Notes: generated by a model not told the origin, from the letters alone. A stretch of 64,000 nt of DNA from Deltaproteobacteria bacterium ADurb.Bin207 (GCA_002070115.1 MWCO01000007.1:1-64000), one strand, 5' to 3'; positions 44,637 through 53,386 are shown, counted from the stretch's first letter. Made by a program: numbers and translations.

Positions 44637-45551
44637 TTATTGACACATCGATGGCTGGGGGATTTTGCACCAGCCGTCGACACATACGGCGGGCTGCAGA
44701 CAGGTGGGGCCGGAGGAGTCCTGGCAAGGGCGACCTTCCGGGACGGGCGCCACGCAGACCCCCTGGCTCGAACAGGTCCCTCTGCCGCAATACACGGTTT
44801 TTCCGTTGATGAGCCCACAAGCCTGCCCTGTAGCTGCTGTTTCGAGGGGTTCGCAGACCCCCTGGACGCATTCGGTGGCCAATCGGTTGTTGCAGGTATT
44901 TTCGATACAAGGGTCATGCAAGGCGGGGCTTTGTTGGCAAGTTCCTGAAAGGCAAAGCAGTTGTCCGGCGCAGGGGCGACCCGAGCCGCATTCTTCCCCC
45001 AGAGCCATAGTTTTCAGGCAGTGATAGCCTACGCAAGCGCTCGTTGCGGGGCATTCCATCGATTGGCGACAAGGATCTCCCACCCCTGCCGTGGGTTGGC
45101 ACACGCCACAAACCCCCTGGGCGTCCAGGTAGCATGCTTTGGAGGCGCATTGGTAACCGGAAATACAGGGCTCGTCGACGGAAAGAGATCCGCCGGGCGC
45201 ATCGCAAAATGGATCGTCACGACGCGCTTGCCAAGCGGCGCACGATAGGGACCGAAACGTCGAAGCACACGCGCCGATCGCTTTGGCGCCGACGCGAACC
45301 CCTGGTAAATGCCCCACATGCACACACCATGCACGAAGCTCGGAACGACAGGCGTCGAGATCTCCGTGCTCGATGGCAAATAGGGCAGGCGCACAGCGAT
45401 TCATCGTCTCACACCGCGCGGAAGCATAGCCTTCACAGGGCTTCTCGATGGGACCCGTGTCCTCGTCGCTCGGGGGGTCCTCGGAACTGCATCCCCACGC
45501 GCCAAGGCAAAGGACAAAGAGGAAATAGACACATGCGATCCTCGGTGGCAT
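44637..45551 (-). CDS. Cys-rich lipoprotein
   Basis: A 304-residue lipoprotein: signal ending LGAWGC (Cys21), an N-terminal helical domain with four or more Cys (CEGYASARCETMNRCAPALF), then a long run of short Cys-rich modules of the form GxxCxxxxxCxxxxxCxxxxC (for example GEECGSGRPCAGQLLCLSGT), resembling Dickkopf/EB-type disulfide knots. Such proteins are abundant in Myxococcota envelopes; function unknown. It is followed by a terminator-like hairpin and is divergent from the DNA methylase gene. Confidence 0.85.
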   Translation of the reverse strand: MPPRIACVYFLFVLCLGAWGCSSEDPPSDEDTGPIEKPCEGYASARCETMNRCAPALFAIEHGDLDACRSELRAWCVHVGHLPGVRVGAKAIGACASTFRSLSCAAWQARRDDPFCDAPGGSLSVDEPCISGYQCASKACYLDAQGVCGVCQPTAGVGDPCRQSMECPATSACVGYHCLKTMALGEECGSGRPCAGQLLCLSGTCQQSPALHDPCIENTCNNRLATECVQGVCEPLETAATGQACGLINGKTVYCGRGTCSSQGVCVAPVPEGRPCQDSSGPTCLQPAVCVDGWCKIPQPSMCQ

Positions 45552-45666
45552 GCTCCTATCCCATCGGAGTCTGAAGACGTTGTCAACGGGACAGGAGCCC
45601 CGAAAAGTCGAGAATCGATCGCTCCTTTCGAAAGCATCGCATGCACTGCCTTTCTACGCCTCTGTC

Positions 45667-47574
45667 ATGAACGAAAGCGACCACGTCTCCCAACACACTT
45701 GTTCCTTCTCGTTGCACGGGGCCAACCCGCACCTGGAAACATGGGTGCGGCAGCGGGTTCATCCTTTCGACCCATCGACGGACGATTATCATCGGCCCCC
45801 ATTTTCGGCTCAGATTCAGACGACCAAGCAGTCTGCCATCTATGCTTTGCATGGGTATCACCTTGGCAAAAAGCCCCATGATGCCATTCGCGCGTATGTG
45901 GCTCACTTTACCGCCCCAGGGGATGTCGTGCTCGATCCGTTTGCGGGATCGGGAAGCACGGCGCTCGCGGCCTTGCAAGAACATCGTCATGCGATCGGGA
46001 TCGACGCCTCCCCGGCTGCTACTTTCATTGCCCGGGCATATCTTTTCCCTATTGATATCAATGACTTACTGGCTCGTTGCGAGGCCATGGTCCAGCGCGC
46101 GGCCGATGAGTTGCAATGGCTGTATGCGACGCGCTGCCATCGTTGTGGGGGAAAAGCGATGCTGCACCATCTGGTGTATTCCCAAACGTATGCCTGTCCC
46201 CGATGCAAAGAAATCACAAGTCTTTTCGAGGCATTACAACAAGAAGGGCCGTCTTGTTGCCCCTCGTGTCTTCGCCAAGGAAAACGGGTGCGAATCCACT
46301 CGTCGCTCGACCGGCTTGGATTGGTGCCGGTTGGCGTGAGTTTTTCTTGTTTGGAGGGCTGCCATCCGAAGCGAAGCACCCGCGGTATCGTCGGGACCAG
46401 GGAGGAAAGGGAAGCGTTCGACCGCATCGATCTTGCGGGTATCGCTTGCCTGGAGCGATTGCCCATTCCTCATCCGATTCCCGATGTGCCGATGATGAAT
46501 AGGATCGACGATGGGCCGTGGGGGGACGAATGGCGTCCAAGCCGCAACTTTAGGTGCATTCGGGACCTATTTACCCATCGAAATTTATGGGCCTTGGCAG
46601 CGTTGTGGGAGGCGGCGGACGGTGACCTGGATCTTCAAGCCGTGCTGACGAGCGCCATGTTGGCGGTCAGCCGAAAAGCACAGCATCTCGAGGGGGGAGG
46701 TGGCTATATCCCTGGTCATTGGGCTCTGCCCCCCATGACCAAGCAGCGCAATGTTTTGGAAACCGTGCGAAGGGTATTCGGCCGCTCGCTGGTGGCGCGC
46801 CAACAGTTGCAACGTCTTGGGTTGCGAGGCGATGTTTGTCTGTCGACGCAATCCTGCACGGATCTGAGCGCGATACCCGATGCGAGCATCGACTATATTT
46901 TCACCGATCCTCCTTATGGGGGCATGGTGCAATACGGGGAACTGAATTTTCTTTGGGAAGCGTGGCTGGGCCTGCCCACGGATTGGCATCGTCATGAAAT
47001 CATCGTCAATCGGACACGCGGTTTGTCCTTGGAAACGTGGACGGAGCGAATGAGCCGGGCGCTTGCGGAATGTCATCGGGTCCTGAAACCAAACCGATGG
47101 ATGTCCGTTTGCTACCACGATGGGTCGAAAGGCAGTTGGAGCGCTTTGCAGCAGGCGATTGAAAACGCAGGTTTCGATGCGCAATCGGTGGGAAGCGCGA
47201 CGAGCATCGATACGAAAAGCAGAACGTACAATCAATACACGGTCGACAAGGTCAACAAGCGAGATCTGGTGCTGAATCTTTGCAAATCACCTCGTGCCCG
47301 CGTGTTTCCCGCCGCCACTGTGGTGGGACAAGACGCTTTCGACGAGCGAGTCCGCGAGATCATCATCGCGTTTTTGAAAAAACACCCAGGATCCTCGAAG
47401 GACCGGATTTTCGACGAAGTGGTGAGCACCCTTTTGTGTACGGGACCGATGCAAGACCATGATTTTGAGAGAATTTTGAGGCAGGTGGCGGAGCCGCAGG
47501 GCGAATGCGAAAGGGTTGTCGAAACGGGCGTACGCCGTGGCGCCCATGCAACCTCCTGGGCCCTTCGGCCCTGA
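45667..47574 (+). CDS. Zn-ribbon DNA methylase (N6-adenine or N4-cytosine type)
   Basis: A 635-residue protein. I use the ATG at 45667; the frame opens earlier (45550) but that part is not protein-like. The SAM-binding motif DPFAGSGSTALAALQE lies near residue 90, and the catalytic TDPPYGGMVQYGELNF near 413. Between them sit Cys-rich zinc motifs (CHRCGG ... CPRCKE, and CCPSCLRQG), as in Zn-ribbon adenine-specific methylases. Motif order (SAM site first, DPPY later) differs from the common beta class. The C terminus (about 560-620) looks like a winged helix. No restriction enzyme or defence gene lies beside it, so it appears solitary. Confidence 0.88.
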   Translation: MNESDHVSQHTCSFSLHGANPHLETWVRQRVHPFDPSTDDYHRPPFSAQIQTTKQSAIYALHGYHLGKKPHDAIRAYVAHFTAPGDVVLDPFAGSGSTALAALQEHRHAIGIDASPAATFIARAYLFPIDINDLLARCEAMVQRAADELQWLYATRCHRCGGKAMLHHLVYSQTYACPRCKEITSLFEALQQEGPSCCPSCLRQGKRVRIHSSLDRLGLVPVGVSFSCLEGCHPKRSTRGIVGTREEREAFDRIDLAGIACLERLPIPHPIPDVPMMNRIDDGPWGDEWRPSRNFRCIRDLFTHRNLWALAALWEAADGDLDLQAVLTSAMLAVSRKAQHLEGGGGYIPGHWALPPMTKQRNVLETVRRVFGRSLVARQQLQRLGLRGDVCLSTQSCTDLSAIPDASIDYIFTDPPYGGMVQYGELNFLWEAWLGLPTDWHRHEIIVNRTRGLSLETWTERMSRALAECHRVLKPNRWMSVCYHDGSKGSWSALQQAIENAGFDAQSVGSATSIDTKSRTYNQYTVDKVNKRDLVLNLCKSPRARVFPAATVVGQDAFDERVREIIIAFLKKHPGSSKDRIFDEVVSTLLCTGPMQDHDFERILRQVAEPQGECERVVETGVRRGAHATSWALRP

Positions 47575-47724
47575 ACGCCCGACGCCGTCGTCTGGGAAAA
47601 CTGTAGTAACATATTGTATTTATAAGAATTTTTAGGTTGTTGGAGCGTGATCGCCGGGGCGTGTCACGACCGCTTTTCCGAGGGTTGTCGCTCCTGTCGA
47701 AGGCCGTCGGGAATCAGAAAAAAA

Positions 47725-48418
47725 CTAGTGTAAAAACAGTAGATTAGGCAATTTGAGGGTCACGCTGCCGAAGCTGAGCAGCCAGCCGATTCCTGCCCCC
47801 AGCAACAAGCCCAGGGCGACGATAAGAAATGAGATCGGAGCTGGAGGTGCCTTTTTCTTTTGCCAGGATACCGGATTGGCGCGGATGATCCGTTTTCCTA
47901 ACACGATCGCGATGGGGCTATCGGGCGATATCCCGTACAGTCCGGCTATACAACGAATGGCCACCTGATGAGGCTCTTCATGTTCCTTTATTTTCTTAGT
48001 TTCCTTGTCTTTATCCGTTTCTAATTCTTTGCGTGCAATGGCGTAAATGAGCCCGAGGTTGGGTGGCAGTTTTCCGGCGTTTTCCTCGGGAGCCGAAGTA
48101 CTTGACGATGCCTTCCCACTGGCCCGATGCCAGAAGGGGTTCGAGTTCGGCAATACGGGGGTCGGGGGAAGTGATTTTCGAAGCGCCTTCCGGTTGTGGG
48201 CTGGAAGGCCTATCTGCTCCGGGGTCGGTAGCATCGAGGTTGCCCCGACGGCTGGAAGGCGGTTCTGCTTTTGGGGGTGGGGGTGATTCTGCGGCGGCCT
48301 CGACAATGATAGGCGTGGCCGGGGCGTCCTGCTCTGCCGTGGGGGGTGGGACGGTGGGGTCCCGTCGTGGGTCACGGAGCAGGTTTTGTTCTAGGCGTCG
48401 TGGGTCGCGGTCACGCAT
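47725..48418 (-). pseudogene. Frameshifted membrane protein gene
   Basis: Two overlapping minus-strand frames together make one plausible protein. The first, from the ATG at 48418, encodes a Pro/Ala-rich linker and IAELEPLLASGQWEGIVKYF. The second continues with SAPEENAGKLPPNLGLIYAI, HQVAIRCIAGLYG, and a C-terminal transmembrane helix (FLIVALGLLLGAGIGWLL). The switch is a +1 shift near 48085-48100, around the TTCGGCTCCCGAG bases. It may be a sequencing or assembly error, a true inactivating mutation, or a recoding site. The combined layout, a disordered linker, a helical domain and a terminal anchor, is seen in myxobacterial hypothetical proteins; function unknown. Confidence 0.6.
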
Positions 48419-48509
48419 GGGGTGATTGTCTCATGGTGAAAAAAACTAGCCAACTTCGCGCAACTAGATGCTTTTTCTTGTTGGCGCGTTCGTGGTACGA
48501 GTCGTGGGT

Positions 48510-49049
48510 ATGACCGGTACTTCGCATGGGTTGGTCGTATGGTTGACTGGGCTTCCCGCGGCGGGCAAGTCCACCTTGGCGTTGGCGTTGCGCGATAGCC
48601 TTGAAAAAGCGGGTCAGGCTGCATGCATCATCGACGGCGACGTATTGCGCCAGGGGCTTTGTTCCGACCTTGGTTTTTCCGCGAAAGACCGTCAGGAAAA
48701 CGTACGTCGGGCGGGGGAAATCGCAAAAATCATCGCTGAACAAGGAATCATCGCCATCGTGGCTCTCGTGTCTCCTTATGAAAGGGATCGACGAGCGGTG
48801 CGGGAGCGTCTACCGCCACACCGATTTTTCGAAGTCCATGTCGATTGTTCTGTGGAGGAGTGTCGCCGCAGAGATCCCAAAGGGTTATATCGTCGGGCGG
48901 ATCGCGGACAAATCCCGCAGTTTACGGGGGTATCGGATCCCTACGAGGCGCCGTCGAAGCCGGAACTCCGTGTGCGAACGCAGGACGATCCGGTGCAGGT
49001 ATCGCTCGATCAATTGCTAGCGGCGGTCACGGAAGCGATAAAGCGTTGA
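48510..49049 (+). CDS. cysC: Adenylylsulfate kinase
   Basis: A 179-residue kinase from the ATG at 48510 that would phosphorylate adenylylsulfate (APS) to PAPS for sulfate assimilation or sulfation. It has the P-loop TGLPAAGKSTLA, IDGDVLRQGLCSDLGFS, DRQENVRRAGEIAKI, LVSPYERDRRAVRE and the FTGVSDPYEAPSKPEL segment, all typical of CysC. Length is normal. The usual sulfate adenylyltransferase genes (cysDN or sat) are not in the window, so the pathway partner must be elsewhere. Confidence 0.95.
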   Translation: MTGTSHGLVVWLTGLPAAGKSTLALALRDSLEKAGQAACIIDGDVLRQGLCSDLGFSAKDRQENVRRAGEIAKIIAEQGIIAIVALVSPYERDRRAVRERLPPHRFFEVHVDCSVEECRRRDPKGLYRRADRGQIPQFTGVSDPYEAPSKPELRVRTQDDPVQVSLDQLLAAVTEAIKR

Positions 49050-49052
49050 ATT

Positions 49053-49796
49053 TTATTGAGTTTCGCTCGATGGGGCGGTCAATTCGGCCACGAAGGCGGC
49101 GTGGGTACGCTCACATAATTCGGCGGCTCGTGACTTTTCGTCGCCATCGGAGGGGGCATGTATTGCGGGAAGCACCGTGAGGGAGCATTTTCGCTCGGCT
49201 TGTACGGCGAGGTCTTTGGAGCCAGGGACGAACAGTTCGTGGGTTCCGCGAACGACGAGGGGGACGATGGGCAAGTTTTCACGCACGGCGGTGCGGAACG
49301 CTCCGATGCGAAACGAGTGCAGGCGACCGTCGCGGCTTCGGGTGCCTTCGGGGAAAAACAACAAGCTTGCGCCTTGTACCACGACGTCGTGGATGCGTTG
49401 CGCGAGCATTTCGTTTTTGTCTTTATGCTCTCCGCGGTAGACGGGGACATGACCGGATACGGATAGATGCCATCCGATGAAGGGGATGTGGAATAGCGAG
49501 GCTTTGGCGAGCCAACGATAATCCTGTTTGAGATAGGAGCCGATGAGAAGGATATCGAGTTGGCTGAGGTGATTGGCAACGAACACGCATGGCGTGGCGC
49601 TATCGAGTAGCGATCCATTTCGAATCGAGTGTTGGATTCCCAATCCGTCCAGGGATCCTTGACACCAGGCCCGCATGCAGCGCTGTCCGATGTCGTGGCG
49701 TTTGGTGATGGTCCCGGCGGTGACACTGATGGATCCGTAAACGATGGCTCGGCCGCCGACGTGCCACCAATTTTTTCCTGCGCGAAATAGGTTCAT
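49053..49796 (-). CDS. plsC: 1-acyl-glycerol-3-phosphate acyltransferase family protein
   Basis: A 247-residue acyltransferase with the catalytic NHLSQLD (NHx4D) motif, a VPVYRGEHKDKNEM substrate motif, the FPEGTRSRDGRL motif and a later VPLVVRGTHELF motif, as in PlsC-type enzymes that make phosphatidic acid. The N terminus has a hydrophobic segment (AIVYGSISVTAGTI). Symbol given for the family; a paralogue with another lipid acceptor cannot be excluded. It converges with cysC, three bases apart. Confidence 0.9.
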   Translation of the reverse strand: MNLFRAGKNWWHVGGRAIVYGSISVTAGTITKRHDIGQRCMRAWCQGSLDGLGIQHSIRNGSLLDSATPCVFVANHLSQLDILLIGSYLKQDYRWLAKASLFHIPFIGWHLSVSGHVPVYRGEHKDKNEMLAQRIHDVVVQGASLLFFPEGTRSRDGRLHSFRIGAFRTAVRENLPIVPLVVRGTHELFVPGSKDLAVQAERKCSLTVLPAIHAPSDGDEKSRAAELCERTHAAFVAELTAPSSETQ

Positions 49797-49823
49797 TGGC
49801 CGTCTTGCAAGGAGTTGTGTTGC

Positions 49824-50078
49824 GTGATGAATCGCTGCCTAATCAACCGTGGGCGCAAACTCAAGGTCTACGTGCAGCCCTGGGTTGACCCTGCCGAAGC
49901 GCGGACTATGATACGCGCACACCTTTCCAAGTGGGTGGAACTCCCCAACGGAGGGTTTGAGCATACCGCGGAGGAACAGACAATCGGCGTCATCAGCAAG
50001 CGTGATCGCTCACGGTCCGTAGCCAGGCACCCGTCGTGGGCCCGAATTCCGAGAAATCATTTTCTTCGAAGCGGATGA
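49824..50078 (+). CDS. Possible small protein
   Basis: An 84-codon frame from the GTG at 49824 (or ATG at 49827). AAGGAG at 49809-49814 gives a fitting spacing. The product begins with a basic segment (RGRKLKVYVQPWVDPAEART), then IRAHLSKWVELPNGGFEH, which is protein-like, but the last third is not. No family is recognised. It could be a real short gene or a chance frame upstream of the P-loop gene. Confidence 0.4.
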   Translation: MMNRCLINRGRKLKVYVQPWVDPAEARTMIRAHLSKWVELPNGGFEHTAEEQTIGVISKRDRSRSVARHPSWARIPRNHFLRSG

Positions 50079-50189
50079 ATCGCTCCTGCTGTCGTCCTGA
50101 CTTCTGTGATGATGCGGCTGCTCAAATACTCGTATTGTTGATATTCGATTGGGGATCGACACCTTACAAGCCCCTGAAAAGGAATTGTT

Positions 50190-51182
50190 ATGACCAGCCC
50201 GAACTTCGTCGATACCGTTCTTCTTCTCGCTCTTCCGGCTTCCGGTAAGTCGGAAATTCGCCGCTACATGATGCATGTCGATCGCGCGAAACGCATCGAA
50301 CAATTTCATCTCGCCGACACGGTCCAGCTCGATGATTACCCGTATGTCGAGTTGATGCGTGAGATCGATGATGCTCTCGAGGAACTCGGGGAAGCCCGTC
50401 GATTCTTCAAAAGTGCCGACGATGGTTTTCAGTACGGCCACGATTGGGGCACTTTGTTGCAGTTGGTCAACGAGGATTACCGGGTGATGAAAAACCCCGA
50501 CCTGCCTTCTCCCAAGGCCGACGCCGCGGTGATGTTTGCGCGCATCGATGCGGCCAGGGCAAAAGTAGGCGTCCCCGCGGCGTTCGAGTCGATGAGCGCC
50601 GATCTCCGCAAACGACTCGGCGATCGGATGCAAAAAAAGGTCGAATGGGTGGTTCATGAGCTGTTTGGAAAACGTCCAAACTCGCTGGAAAATAAGACCA
50701 TCGTCATCGAATTTGCCCGTGGTGGACCCCAAGGCTCCACCATGCCTCTGCAAGCCCCCCATGGATATCAATACAGCCTCGCGCAGCTTGCTCCGGAAAT
50801 CCTCGAAAAGGCTGCCGTGCTCTATGTCTGGGTCGAGCCCGAGGAGTCCCGTCGAAAGAACCTCGCTCGTGCGGTGCCCAACGCCGAAAACACGATCCTA
50901 TTCCACGCGGCTCCCGAGTCCGTGATGATCAATGACTACGGTTGCGACGACATGGCCTACTTGATGGAAACCTCCAAGGTGCCCAACACCATCACCATCC
51001 ATGCCGGCGGCAAAGACTACTTCCTGCCCATCGGACGTTTCGACAACCGCGTCGACAAAACCACCTTCGTACGCGATGAACCCTCCTCCTGGGATCCGAA
51101 ACTCGTCGCCGAATTGCACGCTGGGCTCGCCGATGGTCTCAGCAAAATGTGGTCCGCCCACAAAACCGTCCGAAAACTCTGA
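50190..51182 (+). CDS. P-loop-containing protein of unknown function
   Basis: A 330-residue soluble protein with a good ribosome binding site (AAGGA) before the ATG at 50190. The N terminus has a Walker-A-like loop in an early beta strand (DTVLLLALPASGKSEIRRYM), then an acidic, aromatic-rich region (VQLDDYPYVELMREIDDAL). Further strands (KTIVIEFARGGPQGS, AAVLYVWVEPEESRRKN) fit a P-loop kinase/NTPase core, and the latter resembles a lid region with Arg residues. No known family is assigned. Codon use is normal and the protein looks well conserved in structure. Nothing nearby indicates its substrate. Confidence 0.8.
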   Translation: MTSPNFVDTVLLLALPASGKSEIRRYMMHVDRAKRIEQFHLADTVQLDDYPYVELMREIDDALEELGEARRFFKSADDGFQYGHDWGTLLQLVNEDYRVMKNPDLPSPKADAAVMFARIDAARAKVGVPAAFESMSADLRKRLGDRMQKKVEWVVHELFGKRPNSLENKTIVIEFARGGPQGSTMPLQAPHGYQYSLAQLAPEILEKAAVLYVWVEPEESRRKNLARAVPNAENTILFHAAPESVMINDYGCDDMAYLMETSKVPNTITIHAGGKDYFLPIGRFDNRVDKTTFVRDEPSSWDPKLVAELHAGLADGLSKMWSAHKTVRKL

Positions 51183-51307
51183 TCCCTTGCCCTTGGTTTG
51201 CTGAACCATCGGCAACAACCCATTCCCTGCTCCCGCCCCGCCCTCGACCACGTCGCCTCCTTCTATTGCCCTCTCGCTGGCTCGCCTGTGATACAACTCG
51301 GATCATC

Positions 51308-51667
51308 ATGCTATCGAGACGAGCCCAGTTGCTGCTCTGCACACTCCTTTCGTCGGTTCTGATTCTGGGATGTCAAAACGATACTCCCACCGGTCAGATC
51401 ACGCCCGGCAAGGTGCAAGCCAAAGTCGGGGATACCGTCGCCCTTTCCTTGTCCGTACCCAAAAAATTCGACCGTCTTCAGCGCGAGATTTGGAAAGTCG
51501 AACCCGCCAATCTGGGGGAGGTTTACTTCGATCAAGCTTCGTTGACCCGACGAGAAGCTACGTTTCGAGCCAAAGAGGCCGGCACCGGAACGATCGTTGT
51601 GCAAGGCTTTCTCACGGATCCCAAGCAGCTTCACCATGTCGCGCAAATCCCTGTCACCGTCGAATGA
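51308..51667 (+). CDS. Small Ig-like lipoprotein
   Basis: A 119-residue lipoprotein from the ATG at 51308; the signal ends VLILGC (Cys22). The mature part is a single beta-sandwich-like domain (GKVQAKVGDTVALSLSV ... GTGTIVVQGFLTD ... VAQIPVTVE), like bacterial Ig-like or protease-inhibitor (chagasin) folds, but without a clear active loop. It follows the P-loop gene by 125 bases on the same strand. Confidence 0.8.
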   Translation: MLSRRAQLLLCTLLSSVLILGCQNDTPTGQITPGKVQAKVGDTVALSLSVPKKFDRLQREIWKVEPANLGEVYFDQASLTRREATFRAKEAGTGTIVVQGFLTDPKQLHHVAQIPVTVE

Positions 51668-51739
51668 CCAGGGCTCGCCAGGGCGATTCGCCACCAATCC
51701 CCCGCGTCGAAACCATCGTCGTGAGGCTCGTTGCTTATA

Positions 51740-51769
51740 GATAAAATTCAATTAAATCAGCGAGTTATA
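51740..51769 (-). repeat. AT-rich dispersed element, loose copy
   Basis: On the minus strand these 30 bases begin TATAACT and contain TGATTT and ATTG; they match 42936-42965 at 23 of 30 positions by eye. The element lies in the spacer between the Ig-like lipoprotein and the DJ-1/PfpI gene. A GC-rich GGTGGCGCC lies close by, as it does next to the 35464 copy. Confidence 0.4.
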
Positions 51770-51938
51770 GTCGGTGGGGCCGTTTGCCAGGCGCCACCGT
51801 GGCCACGGCCTTCGTGGTTGGCGGTTGCGGTTCCATTTATCCTTGCTTCATGTTCTGACAGCGGTGTGGGCTCATGGTGGAGATCATGGGCGAATCGACA
51901 GGGATTGATTGCGACTTGGCGTGACAAGGAGATGAGTG

Positions 51939-52490
51939 ATGGACGACCTGGCCGTGGCTGTTCCGTTGATGGAAGGGTTCGAGGAGATCGAGGCGGTAAC
52001 GATTATCGACGTGCTTCGACGGGCGAATATCAAGGTGATCGTAGCAGCGAAGGCCCCTGGGCTCGTGACCGGTGCGCATGATATTGGCGTGCAAGCCACC
52101 GATACGTTGCGGGACCTTCGACCGGAGTCCCTGGCTGCCATCGTTCTTCCCGGGGGAATGCCCGGAGCGAAAAACTTGGCGAACGATGAGCGCGTGCAAT
52201 GGCTCGTGGAGAAAATGGCGCAAGAGGGCAAACTCGTGGCGGCGATCTGCGCTGCACCGATGGCCATCGCCTCCACGAAAGCCCATCTGGGACGCAAGAT
52301 GACCGCGTATCCGGGCTTCGAAACCTACTTGGAAGGAGCGACTGTGCTGTCCGATCGGGTCGTGGTCGATGCCAACATGGTCACGAGCCGTGGGCCAGGA
52401 ACCGCGCTCGACTTCGCACTCACGTTGGTCGAGAAGCTGCGAGATCAGAAAACGGCCCTCGATTTACGCAAGAAAATGCTGGTGGGCTGA
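51939..52490 (+). CDS. DJ-1/PfpI family protein
   Basis: A 183-residue protein from the ATG at 51939, behind AAGGAG. It has the DJ-1 core: PLMEGFEEIEAVTIIDVLRR with the conserved acidic residue, IVLPGGMPGAKNL, and the nucleophile elbow AAICAAPMAIAS with the reactive Cys. The C-terminal TSRGPGTALDFALTLVEKL is typical of the YajL/DJ-1 branch. Members act as thiol-based chaperones, deglycase-type or oxidative-stress proteins; the exact activity is debated. It converges with the radical SAM gene. Confidence 0.93.
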   Translation: MDDLAVAVPLMEGFEEIEAVTIIDVLRRANIKVIVAAKAPGLVTGAHDIGVQATDTLRDLRPESLAAIVLPGGMPGAKNLANDERVQWLVEKMAQEGKLVAAICAAPMAIASTKAHLGRKMTAYPGFETYLEGATVLSDRVVVDANMVTSRGPGTALDFALTLVEKLRDQKTALDLRKKMLVG

Positions 52491-52510
52491 GCCAACGCCG
52501 CCAGACATCC

Positions 52511-52532
52511 GAGTATACATATACGGATACTC
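52511..52532. other. Inverted repeat between convergent genes
   Basis: GAGTAT at 52511-52516 pairs with ATACTC at 52527-52532 around a 10-base loop. It lies between the two convergent stop codons and could be a weak bidirectional terminator; there is no T-run. Confidence 0.3.
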
Positions 52533-52540
52533 CTCCGGTC

Positions 52541-53386
52541 TCATCCAAGCTGGTTCTCGTTTCCGGAGCCATCGTCGAAAACGCGGCCCGCTTGCGCCAT
52601 CAGGGTCCCACATCCCCCATTGGGTTCATTGCGGGCCAGGGAACTGCAACGCACTTCCAGACCCATGGCTCGCCAGGCTTCGACAACCTCTTCGTATCGC
52701 TTTTCCGCGGCCGGAAGAAAGTTGCCGTGGGCCACCGGATTGAACCGATAAAGATAGACAGACAAGCCAAGGCTTCGAGCGCGCTCCGAAAAGGCACCAG
52801 TCTGCTCCGCATCATCGTTGCCATCGCCGATGAGCAAATACGCAAGAGATAAACGACGTCGCCGGGAACGACTCAACCGCGGTACACATTGCTCCACCGT
52901 GTCGAACAATCGAGACAGCGACAAGCCATGGGGAACGAGCTTGCGCCTCATCGATTCGGTGCCCGCATGGACCGACAAGGTTAACCCGTTATGTGGTAAC
53001 CCCATGAAATGTTTCAGCTTTTCCTCGCTTCCCCCCGTTGTGGTCAAGCTTGGCGCCAGGTGGTGTTGGCGACACCAATGAAGCAGCGTCTCCACCGCCG
53101 CCGCGTTGTGCAAAGGCTCACCTACGCCCGAGACGGTGACGCGGCGAAGGGAGGGGGCCCACGATTGGGCTTGCTGCACCTGCGCGATCAGTTCTTCCGC
53201 GTGAAGGTTGCGCATCCAACCGCGACTTCCTGACGCGCAAAATGGGCATCCCACGGCGCAGCCCACCTGCGAAGAGATGCATAAAGTATGTTTCCGGTAC
53301 AACACCGCTTCCACCCACGCGCCGTCATCGAGTTCGACCGCGAATTTGGTGTTGAACTGGCTGCTGCTTCGAGGAATCAGACGCAC
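52541..53386 (-). CDS. Short RlmN/Cfr-like radical SAM protein
   Basis: A 281-residue radical SAM enzyme related to RlmN and Cfr, which methylate adenosine in 23S rRNA. It has the iron-sulfur motif CAVGCPFC in the expected context (CISSQVGCAVGCPFCASG), the VTVSGVGEPLHN segment, LSVHAGTESMRRKLVPHG, and a C-terminal GGCGTLMAQ like the RlmN GACGQL, which carries the methyl-carrying Cys. Compared with RlmN (about 350-400 residues) it lacks most of the N-terminal accessory domain; the open frame starts at 53386. It may have another substrate or be an accessory paralogue. Confidence 0.85.
   Translation of the reverse strand: MRLIPRSSSQFNTKFAVELDDGAWVEAVLYRKHTLCISSQVGCAVGCPFCASGSRGWMRNLHAEELIAQVQQAQSWAPSLRRVTVSGVGEPLHNAAAVETLLHWCRQHHLAPSLTTTGGSEEKLKHFMGLPHNGLTLSVHAGTESMRRKLVPHGLSLSRLFDTVEQCVPRLSRSRRRRLSLAYLLIGDGNDDAEQTGAFSERARSLGLSVYLYRFNPVAHGNFLPAAEKRYEEVVEAWRAMGLEVRCSSLARNEPNGGCGTLMAQAGRVFDDGSGNENQLG

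Noticed and set aside
45667-49049. Restriction-modification or phage-defence island around the methylase
   Set aside because: Neighbours are lipoprotein, frameshifted membrane protein and cysC genes; no nuclease, helicase or other defence gene is present.
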